A stretch of 64,000 nucleotides of DNA from Rhizobium sp. SG_E_25_P2 (GCF_029892285.1 NZ_JARXVM010000007.1:124001-188000); one strand, 5' to 3'; positions 36,178-46,453 are shown, counted from the stretch's first letter. Notes: generated by a model not told the origin, from the letters alone. Translations and numbers: made by a program.

Positions 36178-37509
36178 ATGGACGGCATATCACGACAGAC
36201 GCCCGACGCGGGGCGGATCGAGGCCTCGACGATCAGGAAGATCTCAATTCGTCTGGTGCCCTTTATCGCATTGATGTTTTTCATCAACTACCTGGACCGC
36301 ACGGCAATTTCCTTTGCCGGTCCCAACGGCATGACAACAGACCTCGCCATGACGGCAGCCCAATTCGGCTTTGCTGCGGGCGTCTTCTTCTTCGGCTACA
36401 TCATCCTGGAGATTCCGAGCAATCTGGCGCTGCATCGCTTTGGCGCGCGCCGGTGGCTGTCACGGATCATGATCACCTGGGGCATCGTCGCGCTGTTGTT
36501 CACCTGGGTCAGCAGCATCAACGGCCTCTATGCGCTGCGCTTCTTTCTCGGCGTCGCCGAGGCGGGCTTCTTCCCGGGCGCCATCCTATATCTGAGCACC
36601 TGGGTGCCAGGTCGACATCGCGCCAAGATACTTGCGCTGTTCTACATCGCCCAACCGCTCACCACGGTCATCGGCGCACCCTTCGCATCGCTGCTGATCG
36701 AGGCGCATGGCTTCATGGGCCTCGAAGGCTGGCGCGTGATGTTCCTCGGCGTGTCCGTGCCAGCGGTGATCGTCGGCATCGTGACATGGTTCTATCTGCC
36801 TGACACCCCCAACGATGCGACATGGCTGACCGCCGAAGAGAAAACATGGCTGAACAATGCCCTGGCGAACGAGGATTCCAAAAAGGCGTCCGCGCGCAGT
36901 CATAGCCCGCTGGCAGCGCTCAAGGATGCGCGCGTCTGGCTCCTGTCAGGCATTTACTTCGGCCTGATCTATGGACTGTATGCGCTGGCTTTCTTCCTGC
37001 CCACGATTATCGCCGGCTTCGAAGCCAAATTCGGAACGAAATTCGACGTGTTCGATAAGGGCCTGATCACGGCAATCCCCTATCTTCCCGCCGCCATCGT
37101 GCTCTATTTCTGGAGTTCCGATGCGACGAAACGCGGCGTCAGGATCTGGCATGTCGGACTTCCGGCCCTGATCGGCGCGGCAAGCATTCCCCTGGCGCTG
37201 CTGATGTCGTCTCCGGAAGCGACCATCATCGTCGTGACCATCACGGCTTGCTCGATCTTCGCTGCCCTGCCGAATTTCTGGTCGCTGCCGACACGCTTTC
37301 TGACGGGCGCCGGCGCAGCCGCCGGCATTGCCTTCATCAATACGATCGGCAATATCGCCGGCTTCGCCGCCCCGTTCATCACCGGCGCCGTCAAGGACGC
37401 GACGGGGCTCTACGAGATGCCGATGTTCATCGTCGGAGGCTTCATGTTGCTGTCCGCGATCACGGCGTTCTCGATCGGCCCCGCGTTGAAAGGCCCGTCT
37501 TCGACGTAA
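36178..37509 (+). CDS. MFS transporter, anion:cation symporter type
   Basis: A 443-residue major facilitator with 12 helices. The N-terminal half carries LVPFIALMFFINYLDRTAIS (the NYxDR motif of the anion:cation symporter family, which includes phthalate, tartrate, glucarate and hydroxyphenylacetate permeases). FFFGYIILEIPSNLALHRFGARRWLSRI is split here around the loop 2-3 motif. It would import an organic acid with protons. The ATG follows GGGAGGA. It stands alone, flanked by the two copies of the CDF-higA segment and a compositionally distinct leader, which suggests it was inserted between them. Substrate not predictable. Confidence 0.92.
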   Translation: MDGISRQTPDAGRIEASTIRKISIRLVPFIALMFFINYLDRTAISFAGPNGMTTDLAMTAAQFGFAAGVFFFGYIILEIPSNLALHRFGARRWLSRIMITWGIVALLFTWVSSINGLYALRFFLGVAEAGFFPGAILYLSTWVPGRHRAKILALFYIAQPLTTVIGAPFASLLIEAHGFMGLEGWRVMFLGVSVPAVIVGIVTWFYLPDTPNDATWLTAEEKTWLNNALANEDSKKASARSHSPLAALKDARVWLLSGIYFGLIYGLYALAFFLPTIIAGFEAKFGTKFDVFDKGLITAIPYLPAAIVLYFWSSDATKRGVRIWHVGLPALIGAASIPLALLMSSPEATIIVVTITACSIFAALPNFWSLPTRFLTGAGAAAGIAFINTIGNIAGFAAPFITGAVKDATGLYEMPMFIVGGFMLLSAITAFSIGPALKGPSST

Positions 37510-37510
37510 A

Positions 37511-37552
37511 CCGATAGCAGCGGCATGACCCAGAAGCCATTCGGACAGTCAT
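37511..37552 (-). pseudogene. remnant of the CDF gene 5' end
   Basis: On the minus strand ATG ACT GTC CG begins a 42-base match, with a few small deletions, to the second start and following codons of the CDF exporter gene (MTVR, then TTCTGGG.CAT.CCGCTG). It starts directly after the MFS stop. The rest of the gene is absent. Confidence 0.65.
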
Positions 37553-37727
37553 GCCGCTCTTTCCTTCGCATTCCCTTCCGCGAATGCGAGTGATTTGCAA
37601 AAATCCAACTCCATCAACGTCAGACCGCGCGCAGGACGGGCCAGCGCGCGGTTTCGCATTGATGGAAATGGTTGGATTTACGATGTGGGTGAAGGGTGGG
37701 ACTGGAGAACGGTGTGGATCGATGGGG
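37553..37727. repeat. duplicated CDF promoter segment, copy 2
   Basis: The upstream region of the vanished second CDF gene, aligned with 35342-35520. It contains the second Fur-like box (37580-37598) and leads to the intact higA. Confidence 0.8.
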
Positions 37728-37817
37728 CGGGAAAGCCGTGAGTGCGTGACTTGTGAGTTCCAGCGCATCACGCTACCTTTTGCAGGTGAGACCATGGACC
37801 CGGTGGGAGTGAAAAAC

Positions 37818-38126
37818 ATGGCAGCGACAGAGACAACCGCCTTGCTGCGCAATCCACATCCTGGAAACATCCTGCGCGAGGACTTTCTGGAACCGATGGC
37901 CCTCAGTCAGAATGCGCTAGCGAAAGCGTTGAAAGTGCCACCGCGGCGGATCAACGAAATCGTGCTGGGCAGGCGCGCGGTCACCGCCGACACGGATCTT
38001 CGGCTGGCTCGCTATTTCGGCATGTCGGAAGGTTTCTTCCTCGGTCTTCAAACTGATTTCGACCTCATGCAGCGGCGACGGCAGATCGAAAGCGAATTGG
38101 CGACGATCGAGCCGCGCGTCGCCTAA
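37818..38126 (+). CDS. higA: HigA-family antitoxin-like transcriptional regulator
   Basis: A 102-residue XRE-type regulator of the HigA family. It starts with NPHPGNILREDFLEPMALSQ (typical of HigA) and has the helix-turn-helix NALAKALKVPPRRINEIVLG, then LRLARYFGMSEGFFLGLQ. HigA normally represses and neutralises a RelE-like HigB encoded just upstream, but no such toxin is present here, so it is an orphan. The ATG at 37818 is chosen because homology with the pseudogene copy begins there and GGGAG precedes it; an ATG at 37794 is in frame. It may act as a stand-alone repressor. Confidence 0.85.
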   Translation: MAATETTALLRNPHPGNILREDFLEPMALSQNALAKALKVPPRRINEIVLGRRAVTADTDLRLARYFGMSEGFFLGLQTDFDLMQRRRQIESELATIEPRVA

Positions 38127-38180
38127 TCTTCACGTCACGGGCGCGCTACCGAAAAGGTAGCGCACCTGATTTGAATGATC

Positions 38181-40370
38181 TCAGGCCGCCTTCACCTTGG
38201 CGCGCTTGGCCAGATGCGCCACGACATTCTCGATCATCCGCATGCCGGCTTCGGAGCCGAGCGTCATGATCGATTCCGGGTGGAACTGCACCGCCGCCAC
38301 CGGCTCCTTGGTGTGCTCGATGCCCATGATCGTGCCGTCTTCGCTTTCGGCCGTGATGATGAAATCGCGGTTGAGCGTCGAGGGATCGGCAAAGATCGAG
38401 TGATAGCGGCCGACAGTGACTTCCTTGCCGAGGCCGGAGAACACCACGCCGGGCTCGAGCACGCGGATTCGCGACGGTTTGCCATGCATGGGAATGGCGA
38501 GATGGCGGAGTTCGCCGCCATAGGCCTCGGCCAGCGCCTGCAGCCCCAGGCAGACGCCGAAGATCGGCAAGTTGCGCGCCCTCGCCTTCTTGATCGTCGC
38601 CTTGCAATCGAAATCCGACGGCGAGCCGGGTCCGGGCGACAGCACCACGAGGTCAGGGTTCATCCGGTCAAACACCTCTTCCGGCACCGGCGTGCGCACG
38701 GTGGAGACCGTCGCGCCCGTCTGGCGGAAGTAATTTGCGAGCGTATGCACGAAGGAATCTTCGTGATCGACCAGCAGGATATTGACCCCCTGGCCGACTT
38801 TGGCGACATCGCGCTTGGTCATGGCGGAATTCCCTGTCTTGGCGTCGCGGATGGCGGCGATCATCGCGGACGCCTTGAGTTCCGTTTCCGCCTCTTCTTC
38901 TTCCGGAATGGAATCGTAGAGCAGCGTCGCGCCGGCGCGCACCTCGGCGATCCCGTCCTTGATCCGGATGGTGCGCAGCGTCAGACCGGTGTTCATGTCG
39001 CCATTGAAGCCGACCCAGCCGATCGCGCCGCCATACCACACGCGCGGGCTCTTCTCATGCGCCTCGATGAAGCGCATCGCCCAAAGCTTCGGCGCGCCCG
39101 TGACGGTAACGGCCCAGGCATGGCTGAGGAAGCCGTCGAAAGCGTCCATATCGTCGCGCAACCGGCCTTCGATATGGTCGACCGTGTGGATGAGCCGCGA
39201 ATACATCTCGATCTGCCGGCGGCCGATGACCTTGACGGAGCTCGGTTCGCAGACCCGGCTCTTGTCGTTGCGATCCACGTCCGAGCACATGGTCAGTTCG
39301 GACTCGTCCTTCTTGGAATTGAGCAGCTTGAGGATCTGCTCGGAATCCGAAATCGCGTCGTCACCACGCTTGATCGTGCCGGAGATCGGGCAGGTCTCGA
39401 TACGGCGGCCCGACACGCGCACGAACATTTCCGGCGATGCGCCCACCAGATATTCCTGATTGCCGAGATTGATGAAAAAGGAATAGGGCGACGGATTGAT
39501 CGCCTTCAGCCGCCGCGCGATCGCGGACGGCTTGGAATCGCAGCGCTCCATGAATTTCTGTCCCGGCACAACCTCAAACAGGTCACCGCGCTGAAAACTC
39601 TTCTTGGCGTGCTTGACGAGATCGGCATATTCGCCGGTTCGATGATCGCCGCGCGGCGGGATCGTGTCGGTCTGCACGAATGGATCCGACGGGATGTCGC
39701 CCGCCTTGCCGACCGTCGTCCGGTCGCCAAGCGTATATTCGTAGCGGTCGATCCAGGCCTTGGCGGAGTAATTGTCGACCACGAGGATCTCGTCGGGCAG
39801 AAACAGCACCATGTCGCGCTGGTCATCAGGCCGCTTGAGCTTGAGGTCAATGGCGTCGAACTGGAAGGCGAGATCGTAGCCAAAGGCGCCGTAAAGGCCG
39901 ATCGAGGAATCCTCGGCGGAATGGAACAGGCCGGTGATGGCGCGCAGCACGGTGAAGACCGTCGGCATTTTCGACCGCTCCTCCTCAGTGAACACACGCG
40001 AGGGCGGGTTCACGGTGAGGTCTAGCCTGCGGTTGGTCCGCGCGCCCAACGTCAGATCCTCTACTCCGGCCAATTCGTCGGCGATGATGTCGAGCAGCAC
40101 TTCGCCGCGCTCGTTATAGGCTTCGAGCCAGACAGAGCGGCCGAAGGAGGATATGCAGAGCGGCGGATCGCAGACCGCCACGTCCCAGCGGGTGTAGCGG
40201 CCCGGATATTCGTAATTGGAAGACAGGACGGCGCCGCGGCGCTCATCGAGCTTTTCGACATAGGAGTCGATCGCGTCGGCATAGGAGGTCTCGCGACGGC
40301 TGCGAGTGATGGTCACTCCGCCTTTTGTCACATATTGCTCCGAGCCGTCTTCCAGTATGCGCGTTCCCAT
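38181..40370 (-). CDS. trpE(G): anthranilate synthase, fused TrpE-TrpG
   Basis: Converts chorismate and glutamine to anthranilate, first step of tryptophan synthesis; cytosolic. The 729-residue fusion has the TrpE chorismate domain at residues ~1-520 ([35 protein letters not shown], and [18 protein letters not shown]) and a glutamine amidotransferase at ~535-729 with nucleophile Cys in [12 protein letters not shown] and His in AAVQFHPES. Such fusion is typical of rhizobia. The start MGTRILEDG is taken at 40370; an upstream extension would run through the terminator. Controlled by a transcription attenuator and, in this family, by tryptophan feedback. Confidence 0.96.
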   Translation of the reverse strand: MGTRILEDGSEQYVTKGGVTITRSRRETSYADAIDSYVEKLDERRGAVLSSNYEYPGRYTRWDVAVCDPPLCISSFGRSVWLEAYNERGEVLLDIIADELAGVEDLTLGARTNRRLDLTVNPPSRVFTEEERSKMPTVFTVLRAITGLFHSAEDSSIGLYGAFGYDLAFQFDAIDLKLKRPDDQRDMVLFLPDEILVVDNYSAKAWIDRYEYTLGDRTTVGKAGDIPSDPFVQTDTIPPRGDHRTGEYADLVKHAKKSFQRGDLFEVVPGQKFMERCDSKPSAIARRLKAINPSPYSFFINLGNQEYLVGASPEMFVRVSGRRIETCPISGTIKRGDDAISDSEQILKLLNSKKDESELTMCSDVDRNDKSRVCEPSSVKVIGRRQIEMYSRLIHTVDHIEGRLRDDMDAFDGFLSHAWAVTVTGAPKLWAMRFIEAHEKSPRVWYGGAIGWVGFNGDMNTGLTLRTIRIKDGIAEVRAGATLLYDSIPEEEEAETELKASAMIAAIRDAKTGNSAMTKRDVAKVGQGVNILLVDHEDSFVHTLANYFRQTGATVSTVRTPVPEEVFDRMNPDLVVLSPGPGSPSDFDCKATIKKARARNLPIFGVCLGLQALAEAYGGELRHLAIPMHGKPSRIRVLEPGVVFSGLGKEVTVGRYHSIFADPSTLNRDFIITAESEDGTIMGIEHTKEPVAAVQFHPESIMTLGSEAGMRMIENVVAHLAKRAKVKAA

Positions 40371-40413
40371 TCTTTCTCTCCGTTTAGGCCCGGTCGAGCG
40401 CGGCCCGGATATG

Positions 40414-40441
40414 AAAAAAGCCGCCTCTTTCCGGGCGGCTT
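40414..40441 (-). terminator. attenuator terminator of trpE(G)
   Basis: On the minus strand the stem AAGCCGCC/GGCGGCTT (40441-40434 with 40425-40418) is followed by TTTT. It lies between the leader peptide and trpE(G). A GCGGCCTC segment upstream (about 40478-40471) could pair with its 5' arm to form an antiterminator. Confidence 0.75.
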
Positions 40442-40482
40442 CGTGGTCTTGTCTTTTCACATGACGATCCGAGGCCGCGTTT

Positions 40483-40527
40483 TCAGCGAGCCCACCACCA
40501 GATAGCCATGATCACAGACGTTTTCAT
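40483..40527 (-). CDS. trpL: trp leader peptide
   Basis: A 14-residue frame [14 protein letters not shown] with three consecutive tryptophan codons just before its stop. It has the same length and Trp-Trp-Trp-Ala-Arg end as the rhizobial trpL peptide upstream of trpE(G). A shorter start at 40509 (MAIWWWAR) is possible. Ribosome stalling here when charged tRNA-Trp is scarce would prevent the downstream terminator. In Sinorhizobium the released leader RNA and peptide also act in trans. Confidence 0.85.
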   Translation of the reverse strand: MKTSVIMAIWWWAR

Positions 40528-40535
40528 GACCAAAC

Positions 40536-40563
40536 TGATAGCCTGAAGCTCCGGGCAAGACAA
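40536..40563 (-). promoter_or_regulatory. probable trpL-trpE(G) promoter
   Basis: On the minus strand TTGTCT (40563-40558) and CTATCA (40541-40536) lie 16 bases apart, just ahead of the leader peptide. Confidence 0.4.
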
Positions 40564-40768
40564 GCCCCTCCCCCGATCAGCGTCGGCCTCAGACGTCCAT
40601 CATCCAAATAATGGAAAAAAGAGACAAAATCGGAAATCGTCCGGGGATTCATGACGCCGCCATTCACTTCCCACCTGAATACAATTTAGAACTACATATT
40701 ATGCAAGCGGTAACTAATTGTTGATTTAGTGTTGCCGCATATAAAGATATCCACCGTCCGGAGCTCCC

Positions 40769-42574
40769 ATGCGCATAAACCTCACGCAAACCCTTGCGGC
40801 GTTTGGCTTCCTGCTGTTCGTTGTTTTTGGCTTCGCCATGGCGATTCAGATCTACGCGCTGAACAAATTGCGGGTCGAAGGGCCGGAATATGAGCGGGTT
40901 GTCGACGCCAAGGATCTGGTGGCCGACATCTTGCCTCCGCCGATGTTTCTGATTGAGGCATACCTCCTCGCAACCGAAGCGGCCAACCACACAGAAACCG
41001 CAGCAGTGAATATCGAGCAGATCGGACGACTTGAAAGCAGCTACCGCGAGCGCGTGGACGTGTGGAAAAAGAAGGACCTGCCGAGCGACATTCGCGCCAC
41101 GCTCGACTCCGAACTACAGCCGGCCAGCGATGTGTTCTGGGCGACCATGCGCAACGACGTGTTGCCGGCGCTGAGCGCGGCCCAAGGCGGCAAGCCAGCC
41201 GATCTTTCCAGGCTGCGTGAAGACTTCATCGCCCAACGCGCGGCGGTGGAAAAACTGGTGGGTATTTCGAACGCCTATATGAAGGTCGTCGAAAGTGGCG
41301 CAGCCAAGACCGCGCGGGACCTGCAGTTGCTTGTGTACGGGGTATCCTTCTTCGCGTTTCTCGTCCTCATCGGGGGGCTCTGGATGTTCAAGCGGCGCAG
41401 CATCGACCCGATGCGGGATATGGGTCGCTGTATGAGCGCGCTGCAAAAGGGCGAATACGAGGCCAAGCCGCTGCACACCGAACGCGCGGACGAAGTAGGC
41501 GACATGGCCCGCGCGCTCGCCCATTTCCGCGAGGCCATCCTGGAAAGACGCCGACTGCTTCATGACAAGCTTGCCCAGACGGAGGCCGAAAACCGGGAAC
41601 GCGCCGATCGTCTCGCGCGCGAGCTTCAGGCCGCTGGCGCGCTGCGCGTGGTGGTGGATACGCTCGGCGGGGCGCTCGAACGACTGTCGCGCTTTGACAT
41701 CCACACCAAGATCGACACGCGCTTTCCCGTTGAATTCGAACTGCTTCAGCAGAACTTCAACAAGTCGCTGGACGTCTTCCAACTGACCATGCGCCGCGTC
41801 CTGGTCAAATCGGATGAGATCAGAGCCAACACGGCGGCCCTGGAAGGCTCCTCGGACGATCTCTCGCGGCGCACCGAGCAACAAGCGGCGACGCTTGAGG
41901 AAACGTCCTCGGCCGTCAAGCAGATCACCCAACGCATCCGATCCGCCCAGGAGATGACGAACAGAACAAAGACCAGAAGCAGCCATGCCCGCCACAACGT
42001 CAACCAGTCCTCGCGCATCGTTCAAGACGCCATCATCGCCATGAGCAGGATCGAAGAGGCGTCCAGCCAAATCAGTTCCATCACCGGCGTGATCGACGAG
42101 ATCGCCTTTCAGACCAATCTGCTCGCTCTGAACGCCGGTGTTGAGGCGGCCCGCGCCGGCGACGCCGGCAAGGGCTTCGCCGTCGTCGCCCAGGAAGTGC
42201 GGGAACTGGCGCAGCGTTCGGCGAAGGCAGCCAAGGAGATCAACGAACTGATCGCCCGCTCGTCGAGCGAGGTGAAGGGTGGCGTCGATCTGGTCAGCCG
42301 GACAGGCGAGGCTCTCAAGACGATTGAGGCCGATATCGGCGACATCGTCCAGGACATGGACGACATTGCCCAGGGGTCGACGGACCAGGCGCGGATCCTC
42401 GAAGAGGTCAATGCCGCCGTCAACCAGATCGATCAACTGACCCAGCAGAACGCCAGCATGGTTGAGGAGACCACCGCCGCCACCCATTCGCTCGCCGACG
42501 AAGTCACCGAACTCGTTGCGCTCGTCGGCCAGTTCGTGTCCGACGAGCCGCGTACGGCGAAACGGGCGGCGTGA
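40769..42574 (+). CDS. methyl-accepting chemotaxis protein
   Basis: A 601-residue chemoreceptor. Two membrane helices (residues ~8-28 and ~187-208) enclose a ~160-residue periplasmic helical-bundle sensor. A HAMP domain follows, then the cytosolic signalling hairpin whose tip reads [20 protein letters not shown] (about residues 445-465) with flanking methylation helices. It would form trimers of dimers and control CheA. There is no C-terminal pentapeptide tether. A TTGTTG-N16-TATAAA element (40718-40745) is a possible promoter; GGAG precedes the ATG. No other chemotaxis gene is present in the window, so it is an orphan receptor. Confidence 0.94.
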   Translation: MRINLTQTLAAFGFLLFVVFGFAMAIQIYALNKLRVEGPEYERVVDAKDLVADILPPPMFLIEAYLLATEAANHTETAAVNIEQIGRLESSYRERVDVWKKKDLPSDIRATLDSELQPASDVFWATMRNDVLPALSAAQGGKPADLSRLREDFIAQRAAVEKLVGISNAYMKVVESGAAKTARDLQLLVYGVSFFAFLVLIGGLWMFKRRSIDPMRDMGRCMSALQKGEYEAKPLHTERADEVGDMARALAHFREAILERRRLLHDKLAQTEAENRERADRLARELQAAGALRVVVDTLGGALERLSRFDIHTKIDTRFPVEFELLQQNFNKSLDVFQLTMRRVLVKSDEIRANTAALEGSSDDLSRRTEQQAATLEETSSAVKQITQRIRSAQEMTNRTKTRSSHARHNVNQSSRIVQDAIIAMSRIEEASSQISSITGVIDEIAFQTNLLALNAGVEAARAGDAGKGFAVVAQEVRELAQRSAKAAKEINELIARSSSEVKGGVDLVSRTGEALKTIEADIGDIVQDMDDIAQGSTDQARILEEVNAAVNQIDQLTQQNASMVEETTAATHSLADEVTELVALVGQFVSDEPRTAKRAA

Positions 42575-42598
42575 ACCGCCCCGCCGCCGCGGCCGGGA

Positions 42599-44278
42599 TC
42601 AGAACAGCCCTTCGATATATCCCTGTTCGTTGAGATAGATCCGCTCCGACGACGGCGATTTCGGCAGACCGGGCATGGTCATGATCTCGCCGGTGATGGC
42701 GACCACGAAACCAGCGCCCGCCGACAGCCGGACTTCGCGCACATTCACCACATGCCCTTCCGGCGCACCGCGCAGGCTGGGATCGGTGGAGAAGGAATAT
42801 TGCGTCTTGGCCATGCAGACCGGCAGTTTTCCGTAGCCCTGCGCCTCCCAGGTCCGGAGTTGGTCGCGCACAGATTTGTCGGCCGTCACCTCGCCGGCGT
42901 GATAGATCGATTTGGCGATCCGCTCGATCTTTTCGAACAGCGGCATGTCGTCGGGGTAAAGCGGGGCGAATTGCGACTGGCCGCCTTCGGCGAGCTCGAC
43001 CACTTTCCGCGCCAGATCCTCGATCCCCGCCGAGCCCTGCGCCCAGTGCTTGCAGAGGATCGCTTCGACGCCGAGTGTGGCGACATAATCCTGGATCGCC
43101 TTGATCTCGGCCTCGGTGTCCGAGATGAAATGGTTGATGCCGACCACCACCGGAACGCCGAATTTCTTGACGTTCTGCACATGCCGGCCGAGATTGGCGC
43201 AGCCCTTCTGCACGGCGGCGACGTTTTCGACGCCAAGATCGTCCTTCTTGACGCCGCCATTCATTTTCATCGCCCGCGCGGTGGCGACAATCACCGCCGC
43301 ATCCGGCTTCAGGCCCGCCTTGCGGCATTTGATGTCGAAGAATTTTTCGGCGCCAAGATCGGCCCCGAAACCGGCTTCGGTCACGACATAGTCCGCAAGC
43401 TTGAGCGCCGTGGTGGTCGCAACAACGGAATTGCAGCCATGGGCGATATTGGCGAAGGGGCCGCCATGTACGAAGGCGGGATTGTTTTCCAGCGTCTGCA
43501 CCAGATTGGGCTGCATCGCGTCCTTGAGCAGCACCGTCATCGCTCCATCCGCTTTGATATCGCGGGCAAAAACCGGGCTCTTGTCGCGACGATAGCCGAT
43601 GATGATGTCGCCAAGCCGTTTTTCGAGATCCTTGAGATCGGTCGACAGACAGAGAATGGCCATGACTTCCGAAGCGACAGTGATGTCGAAGCCGGTTTCG
43701 CGCGGATAGCCATTGGCGACGCCGCCGAGCGAGGCGACGATCTGGCGAAGCGCCCGATCATTCATGTCCATCACCCGCCGCCAGGCGATGCGCCTGATGT
43801 CGATGCCCTGCTCGTTGCCCCAATAGATATGGTTGTCGATCAGCGCCGAAAGCAGGTTATGCGCCGAGGTGATGGCATGGAAATCGCCGGTGAAATGCAG
43901 GTTCATGTCCTCCATGGGAACGACCTGCGCATAGCCGCCGCCAGCCGCGCCGCCCTTGACCCCGAAACAGGGGCCGAGCGAAGCCTCGCGGATACAGACC
44001 ACTGCTGTCTTGCCGATGCGGTTGAGCCCGTCGCCCAATCCCACGGTGGTGGTGGTCTTGCCCTCGCCCGCCGGCGTCGGATTGATGGCGGTCACCAGCA
44101 CCAACTTACCATTGGGCTTGTCTTTGACCCGCGCAATGAAATCGGCGGAAACCTTGGCCTTGTCATGCCCATAGGGCATCAGATCTTCAGTCGCTATTCC
44201 CAGTTTCGCGCCGATCTCCTGGATCGGACGTTTCTTCGCGCCTCGCGCAATTTCGATGTCGGATTTCACGTCGGCCAT
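42599..44278 (-). CDS. fhs: formate-tetrahydrofolate ligase
   Basis: Joins formate to tetrahydrofolate with ATP, giving 10-formyl-tetrahydrofolate for purine and one-carbon metabolism; cytosolic tetramer. The 559-residue length is standard. The ATP loop [17 protein letters not shown] lies near residue 65; [19 protein letters not shown] and [16 protein letters not shown] are the family hallmarks, and [17 protein letters not shown] lies near the end. The ATG at 44278 follows GGAG; a GTG two codons earlier is in frame. Monocistronic. Its presence may indicate use of formate or C1 compounds. Confidence 0.96.
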   Translation of the reverse strand: MADVKSDIEIARGAKKRPIQEIGAKLGIATEDLMPYGHDKAKVSADFIARVKDKPNGKLVLVTAINPTPAGEGKTTTTVGLGDGLNRIGKTAVVCIREASLGPCFGVKGGAAGGGYAQVVPMEDMNLHFTGDFHAITSAHNLLSALIDNHIYWGNEQGIDIRRIAWRRVMDMNDRALRQIVASLGGVANGYPRETGFDITVASEVMAILCLSTDLKDLEKRLGDIIIGYRRDKSPVFARDIKADGAMTVLLKDAMQPNLVQTLENNPAFVHGGPFANIAHGCNSVVATTTALKLADYVVTEAGFGADLGAEKFFDIKCRKAGLKPDAAVIVATARAMKMNGGVKKDDLGVENVAAVQKGCANLGRHVQNVKKFGVPVVVGINHFISDTEAEIKAIQDYVATLGVEAILCKHWAQGSAGIEDLARKVVELAEGGQSQFAPLYPDDMPLFEKIERIAKSIYHAGEVTADKSVRDQLRTWEAQGYGKLPVCMAKTQYSFSTDPSLRGAPEGHVVNVREVRLSAGAGFVVAITGEIMTMPGLPKSPSSERIYLNEQGYIEGLF

Positions 44279-44452
44279 AAACACTCCGCCTCCCGTTCGG
44301 ATTGATTTGCCATAAGCCCGCGCGCCTTCCTCCTCGGCGCGGGGACACCTGTCAGTAAATCGGCAAAACGAGCCGGCCGCCGCCCTCGAAAGGGCCGAAG
44401 CCTATTCCATTTGCGACATTTTCCATTTTATGCGCGAAATATAGGAACCAGA

Positions 44453-45418
44453 TCAGATCGGCTCGTCGACAGGCTCCAGCGTCGACAGGCTGGAGGCCGG
44501 CGCAGTGGCGGGCAACAAAATGCAATTGCCGGGTCTGTCCGGCGTCAGGCAGGCCTGCGGCGCCGTAAGCATATCGGTGGAGGAGAGTTCGGTGATCAGT
44601 CCGATCTTCAGCATCTCGACAGGTTCAAGCGTCCGGATCTTGTCCGGCGTCGCCGACTGCATGAGATCGAGAAATACCCGGTCGACGCCCATATCCTTCA
44701 GATAGGCCGTCAGCGCCTTGCGAGTGGACTTTGGCATCCTGGTGCTGCTTTTGGGCCCGATGTTCTTTCGGCGGATTTCCTCGCGGCTTACCACCTTCCT
44801 CTTGCCGTCGACGATTTCATAGCGCTCCTTGTAATAGATCTTCTGGCGCTGATAGACGGTGGTGACCTGGTGCACGCCGGTATAGGACCAATGGCTGGAA
44901 AAGCGTTTTTCGCCGCCCGCGAGCGCGATCGGGCAGGCCGACCAGCAGAACGAGCCAGCAACCGCCACAGTCCCGTAATATTCGCCGTCGCGCGCGCCAT
45001 CGGGCTTGCAGGCGTCGTCCGTCGGTCGACAGGTGACAAAGCGGGTATAGCCGACTTCCACCGAAACAGCGTTCTTGCGGATGAGCCGACCGAGGGCCAT
45101 TGCAGCGTCGACATCTCCGCCCGGCGAAGTGAGGATCAGCGGCAATCGCCGGTCGCCGGCCTGCTTCAAGGCTTTTTTGAACGCGGCGGGAGTTTCCGGC
45201 ACAATCTGGCCTTCGCCATAGATCCATTCGGGGCAGACCGGCTCGCAATATCCCGCGCCGGACCTGACGATAACGAAATTCATCGGACGCTCAAAAAGAG
45301 CCGGCAGAGTGGCGCCTTGCCCGCGGTCGCCGGCATTGGCGGCGCAGCCGAACGCTATCGCCAGGACAAAGCACGTCCAGAGACGACCGGTTGGTCCGCC
45401 ATGAAACCACAGAGACAT
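44453..45418 (-). CDS. exported ClpP/crotonase-fold protein (COG3904-like)
   Basis: A 321-residue protein with an N-terminal signal peptide (residues ~1-32, core WTCFVLAIAFGCAANA), so it acts in the periplasm. The middle resembles the ClpP/signal-peptide-peptidase fold: LPLILTSPGGDVDAAMALGR is the substrate-binding loop, Ser in AGSFCWSACPIALAGGEKR sits where the ClpP nucleophile would be, and His in GVHQVTT follows. Pairs of cysteines (CEPVCPEW, TCRPTDDAC, FCWSAC) suggest disulfides, as expected outside the cytosol. The C-terminal ~100 residues are unassigned. I place it with the predicted periplasmic COG3904 group; activity is unproven. The ATG at 45418 has a weak ribosome binding site. Confidence 0.8.
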   Translation of the reverse strand: MSLWFHGGPTGRLWTCFVLAIAFGCAANAGDRGQGATLPALFERPMNFVIVRSGAGYCEPVCPEWIYGEGQIVPETPAAFKKALKQAGDRRLPLILTSPGGDVDAAMALGRLIRKNAVSVEVGYTRFVTCRPTDDACKPDGARDGEYYGTVAVAGSFCWSACPIALAGGEKRFSSHWSYTGVHQVTTVYQRQKIYYKERYEIVDGKRKVVSREEIRRKNIGPKSSTRMPKSTRKALTAYLKDMGVDRVFLDLMQSATPDKIRTLEPVEMLKIGLITELSSTDMLTAPQACLTPDRPGNCILLPATAPASSLSTLEPVDEPI

Positions 45419-45606
45419 AGAATTGACCACCACGCTGTTGCCGCTCAGAATTGGCGGCAAGACCGGCGTCGCGCAAGGCGCTCCGAACCCGATTGCGCAT
45501 TTTTCTTTCGATCGTGGCGCGCTTGCCGCATTGCGAAACACCGCATTGCCGGAGTATGACCGACGCGCCTGAAGACATTGACCAAACGACAAGCGCGAGG
45601 CCGGCC

Positions 45607-46131
45607 ATGAAATCGTTGGAATTGATCATCGAGAAGATCATCCTGTCCAGTCGATGGATTCTTGTCGTCTTCTATCTTGGCCTCGTCGCCGCGCTTGCCG
45701 TCTATGCGGTTTCCTTCGCCTATAAGTTCTGGAAGGTGACGGTGAATGTCTTCAACCTGGGCGAATCCGAGATGATCCTGGCGATGCTGGGCTTGATCGA
45801 CGCAGCTCTGGTGGCGAGCCTGATCGTCATGGTGATGATTTCTGGCTACGAAAACTTCGTGAGCCGGTTCGATGGGGCCAGCGACGAAGTGTCATTTCTC
45901 GGAAAGCTCGACGCCGGCAGCCTGAAGATCAAGGTCGCCTCCTCGATCGTCGCGATTTCATCAATTCACTTGCTGCAGGTGTTTCTCAACGCCAATCAAT
46001 ATGACAATTGGAAGCTCGCTCTTCTCACCTTGATCCACATCGCCTTCGTTGTGTCGGCGTTGATGCTCGGCGTCCTGGAAAGGCTGTCGAAAAAAGACAA
46101 GGCGGGACAGAATGAAAGCCCGGCGCTCTGA
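45607..46131 (+). CDS. YqhA-family (UPF0114) membrane protein
   Basis: A 174-residue inner-membrane protein with four helices: residues ~10-36 (WILVVFYLGLVAALAVYAVS), ~60-85 (GLIDAALVASLIVMVMIS), ~115-132 and ~145-162. LIIEKIILSSRW at the start and MISGYENFVSRF in the loop are the YqhA hallmarks. Function unknown. GAGG with a six-base spacer supports the ATG at 45607; an ATG at 45556 is in frame. It is divergent from the ClpP-fold gene, and I see no partner. Confidence 0.85.
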   Translation: MKSLELIIEKIILSSRWILVVFYLGLVAALAVYAVSFAYKFWKVTVNVFNLGESEMILAMLGLIDAALVASLIVMVMISGYENFVSRFDGASDEVSFLGKLDAGSLKIKVASSIVAISSIHLLQVFLNANQYDNWKLALLTLIHIAFVVSALMLGVLERLSKKDKAGQNESPAL

Positions 46132-46453
46132 CCGATGGTCCGCAGGGGCATTTCCGGAACTCTGCAAACGTTTACTTTTTCCAAGACTATTGAAGATTGC
46201 TGAAATGTGTATTTAACATAATCGGCGGTTTCGATACTGAATGCTGAAACACGTCCCGGCACAGGGAGAGGACGGCGTGTGGAACCGTGTATTTAACGGA
46301 CTGGGCTTTGCAGCACATCGAAATTCGCGATATGTAGTACCCTCAACCAGCCGTCGCCGCCAGTGACGTCGGCAGGGCAAACAGAAACCGTTGATTTTGC
46401 GCCAATGCCCCCTAGGGGCCGTTGAGCATCAGAACGGAAGGACGTCAAAACTC
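46132..46453. promoter_or_regulatory. 322-base leader of the LuxR gene with an 11-base direct repeat
   Basis: The sequence GTGTATTTAAC occurs twice in the same orientation, at 46207-46217 and 46287-46297, 80 bases apart. The region is AT-richer than the genes on either side. The repeats may bind the LuxR protein encoded downstream or an activator. No gene is recognised here. Confidence 0.4.

Noticed and set aside
41114-42487. A 457-residue minus-strand frame.
   Set aside because: Antisense to the chemoreceptor gene, whose signalling tip is clear.
42752-44305. A 517-residue plus-strand frame.
   Set aside because: Antisense to fhs; no motif of its own.
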